A stretch of 64,000 nt of DNA from Pseudomonas entomophila (GCF_029478665.1 NZ_JARPQB010000017.1:1-64000), one strand, 5' to 3'. Positions 46,208 through 55,851 are shown, counted from the stretch's first letter. Notes: generated by a model from the sequence alone, not told the origin. Translations and numbers: made by a program.

Positions 46208-47539
46208 ATGAATTTCGCCAAACTCGGCCTGATCGAACCGCTGCTGCGCACCCTGCAGGCACTGGACTACACCACCCCGACCCCGGTCCAGGCCCAGGCC
46301 ATTCCCGCCGTGCTCGCCGGCCGCGACCTGATGGCCGCGGCCCAGACCGGCACCGGCAAGACCGCGGGCTTCGCCCTGCCGGTGCTGCAGCGCCTGGCCC
46401 TGGAGGGCGAGAAGGTCGCCGCCAACTCGGTGCGCGCGCTGGTGCTGGTGCCGACCCGCGAGCTGGCCGAGCAGGTTCACGCCAATGTGCGCGAGTACGC
46501 CGAGAACCTGCCGCTGTCGACCTACGCGGTGTATGGCGGGGTCAGCATCAACCCGCAGATGATGCGCCTGCGCCGTGGCGTCGACCTGCTGGTGGCCACC
46601 CCGGGCCGCCTGCTCGACCTGTTCCGCCAGAACGCGATCAAGTTCGGCCAGGTGCAGACCCTGGTGCTCGACGAAGCCGACCGCATGCTCGACCTGGGCT
46701 TCGCCGAGGAGCTGCAGGCGGTGTACGCGGCGCTGCCGCGCAAGCGCCAGACGCTGCTGTTCTCCGCCACCTTCTCCGACCAGATCCGCCTGCTCGCGGG
46801 CCTGGCGCTGAACGATCCGCTGAGCATCGAAGTCAGCCCGCGCAACGCCGCCGCCAGCACGGTCAAGCAGTGGCTGGTGCCGGTGGACAAGAAGCGCAAG
46901 GCCGACCTGTTCTGCCACCTGCTGCGCAAGCAGCGCTGGAAGCAGGTGCTGGTGTTCGCCAAGACCCGCAATGGCGTGGACCAACTGGTCGAGCGGTTGC
47001 TCGCCGAAGGCGTCAACGCCGACGGCATCCATGGTGATCGCCCGCAGGCGACCCGCCAGCGGGCGCTGGACAGCTTCAAGGCCCGCGAGGTCCAGGTGCT
47101 GGTGGCCACCGACGTCGCCGCCCGTGGCCTGGACATCGACGACCTGCCGCTGGTGGTCAACCTCGACCTGCCGATCGTCGCCGAGGACTATGTGCACCGC
47201 ATCGGCCGTACCGGGCGCGCGGGCAACAAGGGCGAGGCGATCTCGCTGGTGTGCGCTGACGAAGTGCAACTGCTGGCGTCGATCGAGACGCTGATCCGCC
47301 AGGTGCTGCCGCGCCATGAAGAGCCGGACTTCATTCCCGAGCACCGGGTGCCGGTGACCGATGCCAGCGGGCAGGTGCTGAAGAAACCGAAGAAACCCAA
47401 GAAACCCAAGGAGAACAGCGCCAAGCGTGGCCTGGGGCGCTGGATGGACAGCACCGAGTCGGGCGCATCGGCGCCGTCGGTCAAGGCGGTGCGCAAGGTG
47501 CCGAGCTTCGGCGGCAAGCCGCGCAAGCCCAAGCCGTGA
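46208..47539 (+). CDS. rhlE: DEAD-box ATP-dependent RNA helicase RhlE-type
   Basis: A 443-residue RNA helicase with all motifs: Q motif region TTPTPVQAQAIP, Walker A AAQTGTGKTAGFALP, PTRELAEQV, DEAD box VLDEADRMLDLGF, SAT (LLFSATFSD), and HRIGRTGRAG. The C-terminus is a basic Lys/Pro tail (KKPKKPKKPKE) that should bind RNA. Roles of RhlE in this genus include RNA decay and cold growth. It starts at 46208; the 283 bases upstream hold no gene. Confidence 0.93.
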   Translation: MNFAKLGLIEPLLRTLQALDYTTPTPVQAQAIPAVLAGRDLMAAAQTGTGKTAGFALPVLQRLALEGEKVAANSVRALVLVPTRELAEQVHANVREYAENLPLSTYAVYGGVSINPQMMRLRRGVDLLVATPGRLLDLFRQNAIKFGQVQTLVLDEADRMLDLGFAEELQAVYAALPRKRQTLLFSATFSDQIRLLAGLALNDPLSIEVSPRNAAASTVKQWLVPVDKKRKADLFCHLLRKQRWKQVLVFAKTRNGVDQLVERLLAEGVNADGIHGDRPQATRQRALDSFKAREVQVLVATDVAARGLDIDDLPLVVNLDLPIVAEDYVHRIGRTGRAGNKGEAISLVCADEVQLLASIETLIRQVLPRHEEPDFIPEHRVPVTDASGQVLKKPKKPKKPKENSAKRGLGRWMDSTESGASAPSVKAVRKVPSFGGKPRKPKP

Positions 47540-47565
47540 GGTAGGTGAAGCCCTGCGAGATCCCT

Positions 47566-47678
47566 GTAGGAGCGGCCTTGTGCCGCGAAAGGGCCGCGTA
47601 GCGGCCCCAGATATCAGCGTTAAGCAAAGATCGCCGGGGCCGCTTGCGGCCCTTTCGCGGCACAAGGCCGCTCCTACA
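47566..47678. repeat. REP pair, GCGGCCTTGTGCCGC class, with inner hairpin
   Basis: The outer inverted arms are GTAGGAGCGGCCTTGTGCCG and its complement. The inner part has GGGCCGCGTAGCGGCCCC and, near the other arm, GGGGCCGCTTGCGGCCC. The whole forms a nested palindrome between convergent rhlE and the flavoprotein gene. Confidence 0.92.
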
Positions 47679-47687
47679 ATGAGCGAT

Positions 47688-48929
47688 TCAGGTGCGCGAC
47701 AAGAGCCAGTTTGCTGCTGCCTGGCCAGCCCTGAGTCCACTGGCAAAGCACGCCGTCAACAGGTACCCCCCTGTAGGCGCCTCCCAGTCCAGCATTTCCC
47801 CCGCGCAGAACACGCTCGGCAGCTTCGCCACCATCAAGCCCTCATCCAACCCTTCGAAACGCACCCCGCCAGCACTGCTGATCGCCTCGTCCAGCGGCCG
47901 CGTGCGCACCAGGGTGATCGGCAGTGCCTTGATCGCCGCCGCCAACCGCTCGGGGTCGGCAAAGGTCGCCTGGTCCGTGAGTTCACGCAGCAACGCCGCC
48001 TTCACCCCGTCGATCCCCAGTTGACCCTGCAGGTGCTTGGCCATCGACCGCGAGCCACGCGGCTTGGCCAGGGCCTGGGCGATCTTGTCCACAGGGCGCT
48101 CCGGCAGCAGGTCGAGCAGCAGCGTGCCATGCCCGTCACGGTTGATCGCTTCACGCACGGCAGCCGACCAGGCATACACCAGGCTGCCTTCCACCCCTTG
48201 CGCGGTGAGGATGAATTCGCCCTTGCGCGGTGCCATGCCGGGCACGCTCAGGGCAATGTTCTTCAGCGGCGCGCCGGCGAACTTGTCCTTGAGCAACGCA
48301 CTCCAGCCTTTGACCTCGAAGCCGCAGTTGCTTGCCTGCAAGGGTGAGATATCCACACCCCGTTCGCCCAGCAGGTTTGTCCACGCGCCGTCCGAACCCA
48401 GCCGCGCCCAACTGCCGCCCCCCAAGGCGAGGACAACGGCATCGGCGTGCACTGCCAGCTCGCCCTGTGGATAAGCGATCCGCAGGCTGCCATCGGCGTT
48501 CCAGCCCAGCCAGCGGTGGCGGGTGTGGATAACCACCCCGGCATCGCGCAGGCGCTTGAGCCAGGCGCGCAGCAGGGGCGCGGCTTTCATGTCGCGGGGG
48601 AACACCCGGCCCGAGCTGCCGACGAAGGTTTCGATACCCAGGCCATGAATCCACTGACGCAGGGTATCGGCGTCGAAGTCGCGCAGCAGGGCGTCGATCG
48701 CGTCGCGGCGTTCGGCATAGCGGCCGACGAACGCCGGGTAGGGCTCGGAATGAGTGATGTTCATGCCGCCCACGCCCGCCAGCAGGAACTTGCGGCCCAC
48801 CGACGGCATGGCGTCGAACACCTGCACCGCCACACCGCGGCTGGCCAGCGCCTCGGCGGCCATCAGGCCGGCGGGGCCGCCACCGATCACGGCGACTGAG
48901 GGTTGGGAGGTGGGGCGGGGATCGTTCAT
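47688..48929 (-). CDS. HI0933-family flavoprotein (YhiN-like NAD(P)/FAD-dependent oxidoreductase)
   Basis: A 413-residue flavoprotein of the BaiN/RdsA-HI0933 type. The FAD-binding motif GGGPAGLMAAEALASRG is near residue 15 and the family's GRKFLLAGVGGMNITHSEPY follows. The C-terminal part ends in GEMLDWEAPTGGYLLTACFA, near the second FAD contact. Members are soluble oxidoreductases of unclear substrate, some related to flavin reduction of cyclic acids. The start is set at 48929 because the residues MNDPRPTSQPSVAVIGGGPAG-like match family N-termini; 48962 is also open. It ends beside the REP. Confidence 0.88.
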   Translation of the reverse strand: MNDPRPTSQPSVAVIGGGPAGLMAAEALASRGVAVQVFDAMPSVGRKFLLAGVGGMNITHSEPYPAFVGRYAERRDAIDALLRDFDADTLRQWIHGLGIETFVGSSGRVFPRDMKAAPLLRAWLKRLRDAGVVIHTRHRWLGWNADGSLRIAYPQGELAVHADAVVLALGGGSWARLGSDGAWTNLLGERGVDISPLQASNCGFEVKGWSALLKDKFAGAPLKNIALSVPGMAPRKGEFILTAQGVEGSLVYAWSAAVREAINRDGHGTLLLDLLPERPVDKIAQALAKPRGSRSMAKHLQGQLGIDGVKAALLRELTDQATFADPERLAAAIKALPITLVRTRPLDEAISSAGGVRFEGLDEGLMVAKLPSVFCAGEMLDWEAPTGGYLLTACFASGLRAGQAAANWLLSRT

Positions 48930-49078
48930 GGCGGGCGACAGGCTGTGGAAAAGAGCGCGCATTCTACCCCAGCAGGCCTGGATGAAACACTGCTCAAAAA
49001 ACGATCAACTTCTTGCAGGTCAGGTGGTTAAAGGGCTGGACGGGCTTTCCCGCAGGTTATCCACAGGCGGTTCCACAG

Positions 49079-49993
49079 TCATTGTGAACAACCGATGACC
49101 CGCGCCGCACTGTGATGAAGGATGCCGTGACGCCGGGCCAGGGCCGCGCGGTCCTTGCTGTAGCCGCCACCGATCACCCCGACCACCGGGATATCGCGGC
49201 CCAGGCACTGGCGCAGCACCCGTTCGTCGCGGGCGGCCAGGCCTTCGTCGGTCAGGTGCAGGTAGCCCAGGGCATCGTCCTTGTGCACATCGACGCCGGC
49301 GTCGTACAGCACCAGGTCCGGCTGGTACAGCGGCAGCAGGTAGTTCAGCGCATCGTCCACCACCTTGAGGTAGGCGTCGTCGTGCATGCCCCGTGGCAGG
49401 GGAATGTCCCAGTCGCTCTGGGCCTTGCGCGCCGGGAAATTCTGCTCGCAGTGCAGCGATACGGTGATTGCCTCGGGGGTGTCCTGGAGGATTCGCGCGG
49501 TGCCGTCGCCCTGGTGCACGTCGCAGTCGAAGATCAGCACCCGGTGCACGCGGCCGGCCGCCAGCAGGTAATGGCTGATCACCGCCAGGTCGTTGAAGAT
49601 GCAGAAGCCGGCCGGGTGGTCGTAGTGGGCGTGGTGGGTGCCGCCGGCCAGGTGGCAGGCGATGCCGTGCCGCAGCGCCATCTCGGCGGCGAGCAGCGAG
49701 CCGCCGACCGCGCGCACGGTGCGTCGGGCCAGGGCCTCGCTCCAGGGCAGGCCCAGGCGGCGCTGGTCCTCCCGCGACAGCTCGCCGTTCATGTAGCGCT
49801 CGATGTAGTCGCGGTCGTGGGCCAGGGCGAGGATGTCGTTGGGGCAGATCTCCGGGCGCAGCAGGGCCTGGTCGGTGGTCAGCCCGCTGTCGACCAGGTG
49901 GTCGCGCAGCAGGCGGAACTTGTCCATCGGGAAGCGGTGGTCCGCGGGGAACTCGGGGCTGTAGTCGTCGTGGTAGATCAGTGGCAGCGGCAT
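49079..49993 (-). CDS. Histone deacetylase family protein (acetylpolyamine/AcuC-like)
   Basis: A 304-residue zinc hydrolase of the arginase/deacetylase fold. The active-site histidine pair is readable in LAGGTHHAHYDHPAGFCIFN and the zinc-binding Asp/His/Asp set in LIFDCDVHQGDGTARI and YDAGVDVHKDD. The catalytic GGGYSKD region is near the C-terminus. Members deacetylate small amines or proteins; the substrate cannot be told. Its start at 49993 is 93 bases from the divergent transporter gene. Confidence 0.9.
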   Translation of the reverse strand: MPLPLIYHDDYSPEFPADHRFPMDKFRLLRDHLVDSGLTTDQALLRPEICPNDILALAHDRDYIERYMNGELSREDQRRLGLPWSEALARRTVRAVGGSLLAAEMALRHGIACHLAGGTHHAHYDHPAGFCIFNDLAVISHYLLAAGRVHRVLIFDCDVHQGDGTARILQDTPEAITVSLHCEQNFPARKAQSDWDIPLPRGMHDDAYLKVVDDALNYLLPLYQPDLVLYDAGVDVHKDDALGYLHLTDEGLAARDERVLRQCLGRDIPVVGVIGGGYSKDRAALARRHGILHHSAARVIGCSQ

Positions 49994-50086
49994 GGAGGTG
50001 TCGTGGTCGGGGCCAGTGCTGATCTTGCCAGCAGTGCCGGGCGGGGCGCTATCCTGTTGCGCATCGCAATCGACATGGGGAAGGGC

Positions 50087-50524
50087 ATGGGTAACGGTCT
50101 GCTGTCATCCTGGACATTCTGGGCCCTCCTGTCGGCGCTGTTCGCGGCGCTGACGGCGATCTTCGCCAAGGTCGGGGTGGCCGGCATCAACTCCGACTTC
50201 GCCACCCTGCTGCGCACGGTGGTGGTGCTGGTGAGCCTGGCGCTGATCCTCTACGCCACCGGGCAGTACCAGGCGCTGGGCTCGATTTCGCCGCGCAGCT
50301 ACTTGTTCCTGGTGCTCTCGGGCCTGGCCACCGGGGCGTCGTGGATCTGCTACTTCCGCGCCTTGCAGCTGGGCCAGGCCGCGCAGGTGGCGCCTGTGGA
50401 CAAGTTGAGCGTGGTCCTGGTGGCGGTGCTGGGGGTGACCTTGCTGGGTGAGCGGCTCGACCTGCGCCAGTGGGCCGGCATCAGCCTGATCACGATCGGT
50501 GTGGTGATGCTGGCCTGGCGTTAG
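50087..50524 (+). CDS. EamA-type drug/metabolite exporter, half-size
   Basis: A 145-residue membrane protein with one EamA repeat: four to five hydrophobic segments (FWALLSALFAALTAIFAKVG, LLRTVVVLVSLALILYATG, YLFLVLSGLATGASWICYFR, KLSVVLVAVLGVTLLGERL, WAGISLITIGVVMLAW). Full-length DMT transporters have two such repeats, so this half-size form would need to dimerise. ATG 50087 is chosen over 50075 for the purine-rich GGGGAAGGG just before it. The 2-base gap to the convergent histidine-phosphatase gene leaves no terminator. Confidence 0.87.
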   Translation: MGNGLLSSWTFWALLSALFAALTAIFAKVGVAGINSDFATLLRTVVVLVSLALILYATGQYQALGSISPRSYLFLVLSGLATGASWICYFRALQLGQAAQVAPVDKLSVVLVAVLGVTLLGERLDLRQWAGISLITIGVVMLAWR

Positions 50525-50525
50525 T

Positions 50526-51212
50526 TCAACGGCCGCTGCTGGCCAGCACCCGCTGCCAGTCGGGCTCGTTCATGCGCCCGAGGATCCGCGCCTTGCCCTC
50601 GGCATTGACCGAGACGAACAGGGCGCTGGCATAGCCGCTCTCGCGTTCGCCACCGGGTACGTTGTGCTGGCGCTGGAAGTGGTCGATGCAGCCGTTGTGG
50701 GTGACCAGCACCAGATTGTGCCCCACACGCTTGCGGGCCAAGGCCTCGCTGGCGAACTGACGGTCGCAGCTTTCCAGCCAGTCGGCGCTGTCCACCGCCT
50801 GGCCAAGGATGAAGTGCGCGGTCTGGCGCGTGCGCAGCTTGGGACTGGTGAGCAGGTCGGCGTTGGCCAGCCCGAGTTGCTCCAGGCCCAGGCCGACGCG
50901 CCGCGCCGCCTGGCTGCCTTTCACGGTAATACCGGTGGGGTCGTCCAGGCACGGGCCGGGGGCGCTGTCGCAGCGTTCGGCGTGGCGGATCATCACGATC
51001 ACCGCGCCGTCCTTCCAGTCCTGCAGCAGGCCGCTGTCGCTCAGTTGCTGTTCGTTGCCAAGGTCCACGATGTGCGTCCTCGTCGCCAGCCAGGTGGTCA
51101 CCCCGGCCAGGGCCATGATCAGGCCAAGGGCGGCGCCCAGCACCTTGCGCGATCGGCGGCGTGCTGGGCGGGGCGGGTTGGCCGGGTTGTCCAGGGTATT
51201 GCTGGAAAGCAT
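50526..51212 (-). CDS. Histidine phosphatase family protein, membrane-anchored
   Basis: A 228-residue protein with one N-terminal membrane segment (VLGAALGLIMALAGVTTWLA) and a periplasmic histidine-phosphatase domain. The catalytic core RHAE is in VIVMIRHAERCD and the second conserved histidine is in LVLVTHNGCID. The layout resembles PmrG/Ais-type phosphatases acting on LPS core phosphate, but the substrate is not established. ATG 51212 is chosen for GGAG upstream; the frame is open to 51266. Confidence 0.85.
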   Translation of the reverse strand: MLSSNTLDNPANPPRPARRRSRKVLGAALGLIMALAGVTTWLATRTHIVDLGNEQQLSDSGLLQDWKDGAVIVMIRHAERCDSAPGPCLDDPTGITVKGSQAARRVGLGLEQLGLANADLLTSPKLRTRQTAHFILGQAVDSADWLESCDRQFASEALARKRVGHNLVLVTHNGCIDHFQRQHNVPGGERESGYASALFVSVNAEGKARILGRMNEPDWQRVLASSGR

Positions 51213-51395
51213 GCGTCGCTCCATTGGCAGTGCGGCGTCGATTGTGGCCGCTGTGATTGCCGGCATTCTGCGAAGCGGGCCGTTGGAGAGCAGTGAAGCG
51301 GATGTGAAAAAAACATCCGCTGGCCGGCGCCTGGGTGAAGATGCGCCGACGGCCTACGCTATACACTGGCAAGCCGCGATTTCGGAGCCGCCCTG

Positions 51396-51965
51396 ATGAC
51401 CCCCATCCCTGAACTGGAAAGTGCCCGGCTGGTGCTGCGCCAATGGCAGGACGACGATCTGCGCGAGTTCGCCGCCCTGTGCGCCGACCCCCAGGTGATG
51501 CGCTATTTCCCCGCGCCGATGACGCGCGTGGAGGCGGCCGCGCTGATCGGCAGGATCCGCGGCCACTTCAACGAGTACGGTTTCGGCCTGTGGGCGCTGG
51601 AGCGCAAGGACAGCGGTGCATTCATCGGCATGACCGGGCTGCTCAATGTCAATTTCGACGCGCCGTTCGGCCCGGCGGTGGAGATTGGCTGGCGCCTGGC
51701 GCGGCGCCATTGGGGGCTGGGCTTCGCCAGCGAGGCGGCGTGGACCTGCCTGCGCTGCGCATTCGCCCAATTGCACCTGGACGAAGTGGTGTCGTTCACC
51801 ACCGAAGGCAACCTGCCGTCGCAGAAGGTCATGCAGGCCATCGGCATGCGCCACGACCCGGCCGGTGCTTTCGAGCACCCGCGCCTGCCCGTTGGCCACC
51901 CCCTGCGCCCCCACGTGCTGTACCGCATCGACCGCGCGCAGTGGCAGCAGAACCTGCGCGGCTGA
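51396..51965 (+). CDS. GNAT family N-acetyltransferase (RimJ/RimL-like)
   Basis: A 189-residue acetyltransferase of the Acetyltransf_3 type. The N-terminal LESARLVLRQWQDDDLREFA is typical for RimJ-like enzymes, and the acetyl-CoA loop corresponds to RRHWGLGFASEAA near residue 107. Substrate unknown (amino groups of proteins or small molecules). It is monocistronic. Confidence 0.88.
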   Translation: MTPIPELESARLVLRQWQDDDLREFAALCADPQVMRYFPAPMTRVEAAALIGRIRGHFNEYGFGLWALERKDSGAFIGMTGLLNVNFDAPFGPAVEIGWRLARRHWGLGFASEAAWTCLRCAFAQLHLDEVVSFTTEGNLPSQKVMQAIGMRHDPAGAFEHPRLPVGHPLRPHVLYRIDRAQWQQNLRG

Positions 51966-52052
51966 ATACGCGAGCATCGACGGGGTGAATGACAAACGCT
52001 GTATCATCTGCCGTTATAACAGCGCCGTAATGCCTTGCCAGGAGAACCTTCC

Positions 52053-52922
52053 ATGAGCCACGTACTGGACGACCTTGTCGACCTGCTGAGCCTCGAATCG
52101 ATCGAGGAAAACCTGTTCCGCGGACGCAGCCAGGACCTGGGCTTCCGTCAACTGTACGGTGGCCAGGTGCTTGGGCAGTCGCTGTCGGCGGCCAGCCAGA
52201 CGGTCGAGGACGCCCGCCATGTGCATTCGCTGCACGGCTACTTCCTGCGCCCGGGCGATGCCAGCATGCCGGTGGTGTACTCGGTGGACCGTGTGCGCGA
52301 TGGCGGCAGCTTCAGCACCCGGCGGGTAACGGCGATCCAGAAAGGCCAGCCGATCTTCACCTGCAGTGCGTCGTTCCAGTACGACGAAGAGGGGTTTGAG
52401 CACCAGGCACAAATGCCCGATGTGGTCGGCCCCGAGAACCTGCCGTGCGAAGTGGAACTGGCCCGCGCCATGGCCGACCAGTTGCCCGAGCGTATCCGCG
52501 ACAAGGTACTGTGCGCCAAGCCCATCGAGATCCGCCCGGTCACCGAGCGCGACCCGTTCAACCCCAAGCCGGGCGACCCGGTCAAGTACGCCTGGTTCCG
52601 CGCCGACGGCACGCTGCCGGACATCCCCGCGCTGCACAAGTACCTGCTGGCCTACGCCTCGGACTTCGGCCTGCTGACCACCGCGCTGCTGCCCCACGGC
52701 AAGTCGGTGTGGCAGAAGGACATGCAGATCGCCAGCCTCGACCACTCGCTGTGGTTCCACCGCGACCTGCGCGCCGACGACTGGCTGCTGTACGCCACCG
52801 ACAGCCCCTGGGCCGGCAATGCCCGTGGTTTCACCCGCGGCTGCATCTTCAACCGCGCCGGGCAACTGGTGGCGTCCTCGACCCAGGAAGGCTTGATCCG
52901 CCATCGCAAGGACTGGGCATGA
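52053..52922 (+). CDS. tesB: Acyl-CoA thioesterase II
   Basis: A 289-residue double hot-dog thioesterase releasing fatty acids from acyl-CoA. The N-terminal ENLFRGRSQDLGFRQLYGGQ, HSLHGYFLRPGD and C-terminal DHSLWFHRDLRADDW with LVASSTQEGLIR are typical. The start at 52053 follows AGGAGA. It overlaps the following HAD gene by 4 bases (ATGA). Confidence 0.94.
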   Translation: MSHVLDDLVDLLSLESIEENLFRGRSQDLGFRQLYGGQVLGQSLSAASQTVEDARHVHSLHGYFLRPGDASMPVVYSVDRVRDGGSFSTRRVTAIQKGQPIFTCSASFQYDEEGFEHQAQMPDVVGPENLPCEVELARAMADQLPERIRDKVLCAKPIEIRPVTERDPFNPKPGDPVKYAWFRADGTLPDIPALHKYLLAYASDFGLLTTALLPHGKSVWQKDMQIASLDHSLWFHRDLRADDWLLYATDSPWAGNARGFTRGCIFNRAGQLVASSTQEGLIRHRKDWA

Positions 52923-53536
52923 GCCTGGGGCAGATCCGCCACTGGGTGTTCGACATGGACGGCACCCTGACCGTAGCCGTGCATGACTTCGCGGCCATTC
53001 GCGAAGCCCTGGACATCCCGGCGTCGCACGACATCCTCACCCACCTGGCGGCGTTGCCGGCGGCGGAAGCTGCGGCCAAGCATGCCTGGCTGCTGGAACA
53101 CGAACGCGACCTGGCAATCGCCTCGAAGGCGGCGGACGGGGCGGTGGAGCTGGTGCGCGAGTTGCACGCGCGCGGTTGCCGACTGGCGATCCTCACCCGC
53201 AATGCCCGCGAGCTGGCCCATGTCACCCTTGAGGCGATCGGCCTGGATGACTGCTTCCCGGTGGAACACATTCTTGGTCGTGACGAGGCGGCGCCCAAGC
53301 CGAGCCCGGACGGGTTGCTGCAGATCGCCCAGGCCTGGGCTGTCGAACCTGGCGAGATGGTGATGGTCGGCGACTACCGCTTCGACCTCGATTGTGGCCG
53401 GGCGGCGGGCACCCGTACCGTGCTGGTGAACCTGCCGGACAATCCATGGCCGGCGCTGGCCGACTGGCATGCGGCGGACTGCCGGGCGCTGCAAGCGTTG
53501 CTCTCTCAACCCATTGACCTGATACGACCTCTGTAG
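52919..53536 (+). CDS. HAD-superfamily hydrolase (phosphoglycolate-phosphatase-like)
   Basis: A 205-residue HAD phosphatase: motif I VFDMDGTLT near residue 11, motif II LTRN, motif III KPSPDG and motif IV MVGDYRFDLDCG. It is coupled to tesB by ATGA, although the pairing gives no obvious shared pathway. The 3' end runs into a REP pair. Confidence 0.92.
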   Translation: MSLGQIRHWVFDMDGTLTVAVHDFAAIREALDIPASHDILTHLAALPAAEAAAKHAWLLEHERDLAIASKAADGAVELVRELHARGCRLAILTRNARELAHVTLEAIGLDDCFPVEHILGRDEAAPKPSPDGLLQIAQAWAVEPGEMVMVGDYRFDLDCGRAAGTRTVLVNLPDNPWPALADWHAADCRALQALLSQPIDLIRPL

Positions 53537-53617
53537 GAGCGGCTTTAGCCGCGATCACCCGCGAAGCGGGTGCCAGACAGCGCGATACCCGCATCGCGGC
53601 TGAAGCCGCTCCTACAG
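53533..53617. repeat. REP pair, GCGGCTTCAGCCGC class
   Basis: Two inverted copies (the first with one change, GCTTTAGCC) lie around a spacer containing CACCCGCGAAGCGGGTG. The left arm begins within the last codons of the HAD gene. Confidence 0.9.
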
Positions 53618-53678
53618 GCGAACAGGCCTGTCAGGGCCTAAGCTGCACTGCACCTTTTTCCCGATGGAGACCCCACCC

Positions 53679-54689
53679 ATGAGCACCAAGGCCCTCTACG
53701 TCCTGCCCGGTGGCGGCTATGACAAGGTCCAGCTCGGCACCTGCGAAGCCGCCGCGCCCCAGGCCGGCGAAATCACCGTGCGCCTGCACGCCAGCTCCCT
53801 CAACTACCACGACTTCGCCGTGGTCAGCGGCATGTGGGGCCCGAGCGAGCGGCGCATTCCCATGGCCGATGGCGCCGGCGAGGTGATCGCGGTCGGCGCC
53901 GGTGTCAGTGAATTCAAGGTTGGCGACGCGGTGGTGAGCACCTTCTTCCCCAGTTGGCTCGACGGCCAGGCCCAGGTCGAAGGCTTCGCCAGCGTGCCGG
54001 GCGATGGTGTCGACGGCTACGCCCGCGCGCAGGTAACGGCGCGCGCCACATCGTTCACCCACGCGCCCAAGGGCTACAGCCACGCCGAGGCCGCGACCCT
54101 GACCACCGCCGGCCTCACCGCCTGGCGCGCGCTGATGAGCGACGATCACCTCAAGCCGGGCGACAGCGTGCTGGTGCAGGGCACGGGGGGCGTGTCGATC
54201 TTCGCCTTGCAGTTCGCCAAGCTGGCGGGCGCCACGGTGATCGCCACGTCGTCCAGCGATGCCAAGCTGGAGCGCCTCAAGGCGCTCGGCGCCGATCACC
54301 TGATCAACTACAGGAGCACCCCGGCCTGGGGTGAGAAAGTACGTGAGCTGACCGACAACCGCGGCGTCGACCATGTGATCGAAGTCGGCGGCCCGGCGAC
54401 GCTGGAGCAATCGATGATCGCCGCGCGCATCGGTGGGCATGTGTCGTTGATCGGTATCCTCACCGGGGTGGCGGGGCAGTTGCCGCTGGTGCAGGCGCTG
54501 GTGCGGCAGATCCGTCTGCAGGGTGTGCTGGTGGGCAGCCGCGCGCAGCAGCAGGCGATGGTCCGGGCCATCGACGCCAATGGCCTACGCCCGGTGGTGG
54601 ACAAGCATTTCGAGTTGGAGCAGATGGTCGAGGCGTTCAAGTACCAGGAAAGCAACAAGCATTTCGGCAAGATCTGCCTGACCTGGTGA
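53679..54689 (+). CDS. Zinc-type alcohol dehydrogenase-like / quinone oxidoreductase family protein
   Basis: A 336-residue medium-chain dehydrogenase/reductase. The N-terminal catalytic domain has SSLNYHDFAVVSGMWGPSE where classical zinc ADHs have cysteines, and no structural-zinc cysteines follow, so it is of the zinc-free quinone-reductase type. The NAD(P)-binding motif is in VLVQGTGGVSIFALQFAKLA. The start at 53679 follows GGAGA. Confidence 0.88.
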   Translation: MSTKALYVLPGGGYDKVQLGTCEAAAPQAGEITVRLHASSLNYHDFAVVSGMWGPSERRIPMADGAGEVIAVGAGVSEFKVGDAVVSTFFPSWLDGQAQVEGFASVPGDGVDGYARAQVTARATSFTHAPKGYSHAEAATLTTAGLTAWRALMSDDHLKPGDSVLVQGTGGVSIFALQFAKLAGATVIATSSSDAKLERLKALGADHLINYRSTPAWGEKVRELTDNRGVDHVIEVGGPATLEQSMIAARIGGHVSLIGILTGVAGQLPLVQALVRQIRLQGVLVGSRAQQQAMVRAIDANGLRPVVDKHFELEQMVEAFKYQESNKHFGKICLTW

Positions 54690-54741
54690 ACAGTAACAGC
54701 CCCTGTGGGCTTTTCGGATCGCCGCGAACCTGGTACCGGCT

Positions 54742-54835
54742 TTGCTGGTGTTCGCCAGCAAGGCTGGCTCCTACAGGGATCGCGCAAGGCTTGAGGTTGG
54801 CGCGGTCGGGGTAGGAGCGGCTTCAGCCGCGATCA
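54742..54835. repeat. Two unpaired REP halves of different classes
   Basis: A degenerate copy of the GCCGGC class (TTCGCCAGCAAGGCTGGCTC) lies at about 54747-54775 and a single GCGGCTTCAGCCGC-class copy at 54811-54835. They are not inverted partners of each other; both lie between convergent genes. Confidence 0.75.
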
Positions 54836-54868
54836 CCCGCGCAGCGGGTGCCAGGAGCAATGTCGATA

Positions 54869-55762
54869 TCAGGTATGCGAGAGCATTGGAAATCGCATCG
54901 GCGTGTTATCGAGCGGCGTCTCTGACGCCCCCCAGACGAACAGCGCATCGTCGTTATCCACAACCCGCGTGGCGAAACCTTCCACCCGCAAAGGCGTGAA
55001 GCCCAATACCACCTCCCGCGTTTCTGATCGAACCAGTTCAGGCAGTACTTCCTGGAACTCGATCACCCGCGCACAGAACACATCCACCAGCACCATCCGC
55101 TCGCCTTCCTGCTCCACCACCACATAGGCCTCATGCCGAGGTGAATAGAACAACGCTTCCCGGTACGGCCCGTCGCAATAGAACATCGTCAGCGCCACAT
55201 TGGGCATCAGGCTCAAGCGCGCCTGTGGGCAACTGCCCGCCACCGCCGCCATGAAGCGCTGCAATTGCCCTCCGTCGTCCAGGTCCACCGGGCTGAAACT
55301 GCTGGCGCTCCGTGCCCCGGACCATTCCAGGTAATGCTCCCGTTCGATCACCCGGCGAAAACCGAACTTCGGGTAGAAGTCCAGCACGGTGCCATTGGCG
55401 AACAGGAACAACAGGTCGCACGGTGACGCCCAGCGTTGCACCAGGCACTCCATCAGGTGGCGGCTGTAGCCCCGGCCACGGGCCTCGGGCCGGGTCATCG
55501 CCGTGCCGATCTGCGCACAGTGCAGGTACTGCCCTTGGTGAATGAAGGCCAGCGGGCTGACCGAGACATTGGCCAGCATCCGCCCTTGGCGAACCAGCGA
55601 GCAGGGCTGGTAGTTGTCCTCCCAGAAGCCCGCCACGTACCAGGCTTCGAAATCGAAGCCGTACGTCTGTTCGGTCAGGGCGTTCAACTCGCCACGCAGG
55701 TGCGAGTCGTCACGGTAGTGTTCGACCTGCTCGAGGTCGGGGTCATCGAGGATGATCGCCAT
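54869..55762 (-). CDS. GNAT family N-acetyltransferase with C-terminal extension (Eis-like)
   Basis: A 297-residue protein whose first half is a GNAT domain (QIGTAMTRPEARGRGYSRHL, the acetyl-CoA loop) and whose second half lacks a second acetyl-CoA loop. The size and order resemble Eis-type enzymes. ATG 55762 is chosen as the family-like start (MAIILDDPDLEQVEHY); in-frame ATGs at 55771 and 55798 have no better site. Substrate unknown. Confidence 0.83.
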   Translation of the reverse strand: MAIILDDPDLEQVEHYRDDSHLRGELNALTEQTYGFDFEAWYVAGFWEDNYQPCSLVRQGRMLANVSVSPLAFIHQGQYLHCAQIGTAMTRPEARGRGYSRHLMECLVQRWASPCDLLFLFANGTVLDFYPKFGFRRVIEREHYLEWSGARSASSFSPVDLDDGGQLQRFMAAVAGSCPQARLSLMPNVALTMFYCDGPYREALFYSPRHEAYVVVEQEGERMVLVDVFCARVIEFQEVLPELVRSETREVVLGFTPLRVEGFATRVVDNDDALFVWGASETPLDNTPMRFPMLSHT

Positions 55763-55851
55763 GGTGTCCATTCCAGGCTGTGAAGAGGGGCTATACATTA
55801 ACGCCGATGGGGAGGAAAAGCTGTAATCAACTGTGCCTCACCAACCGCTTA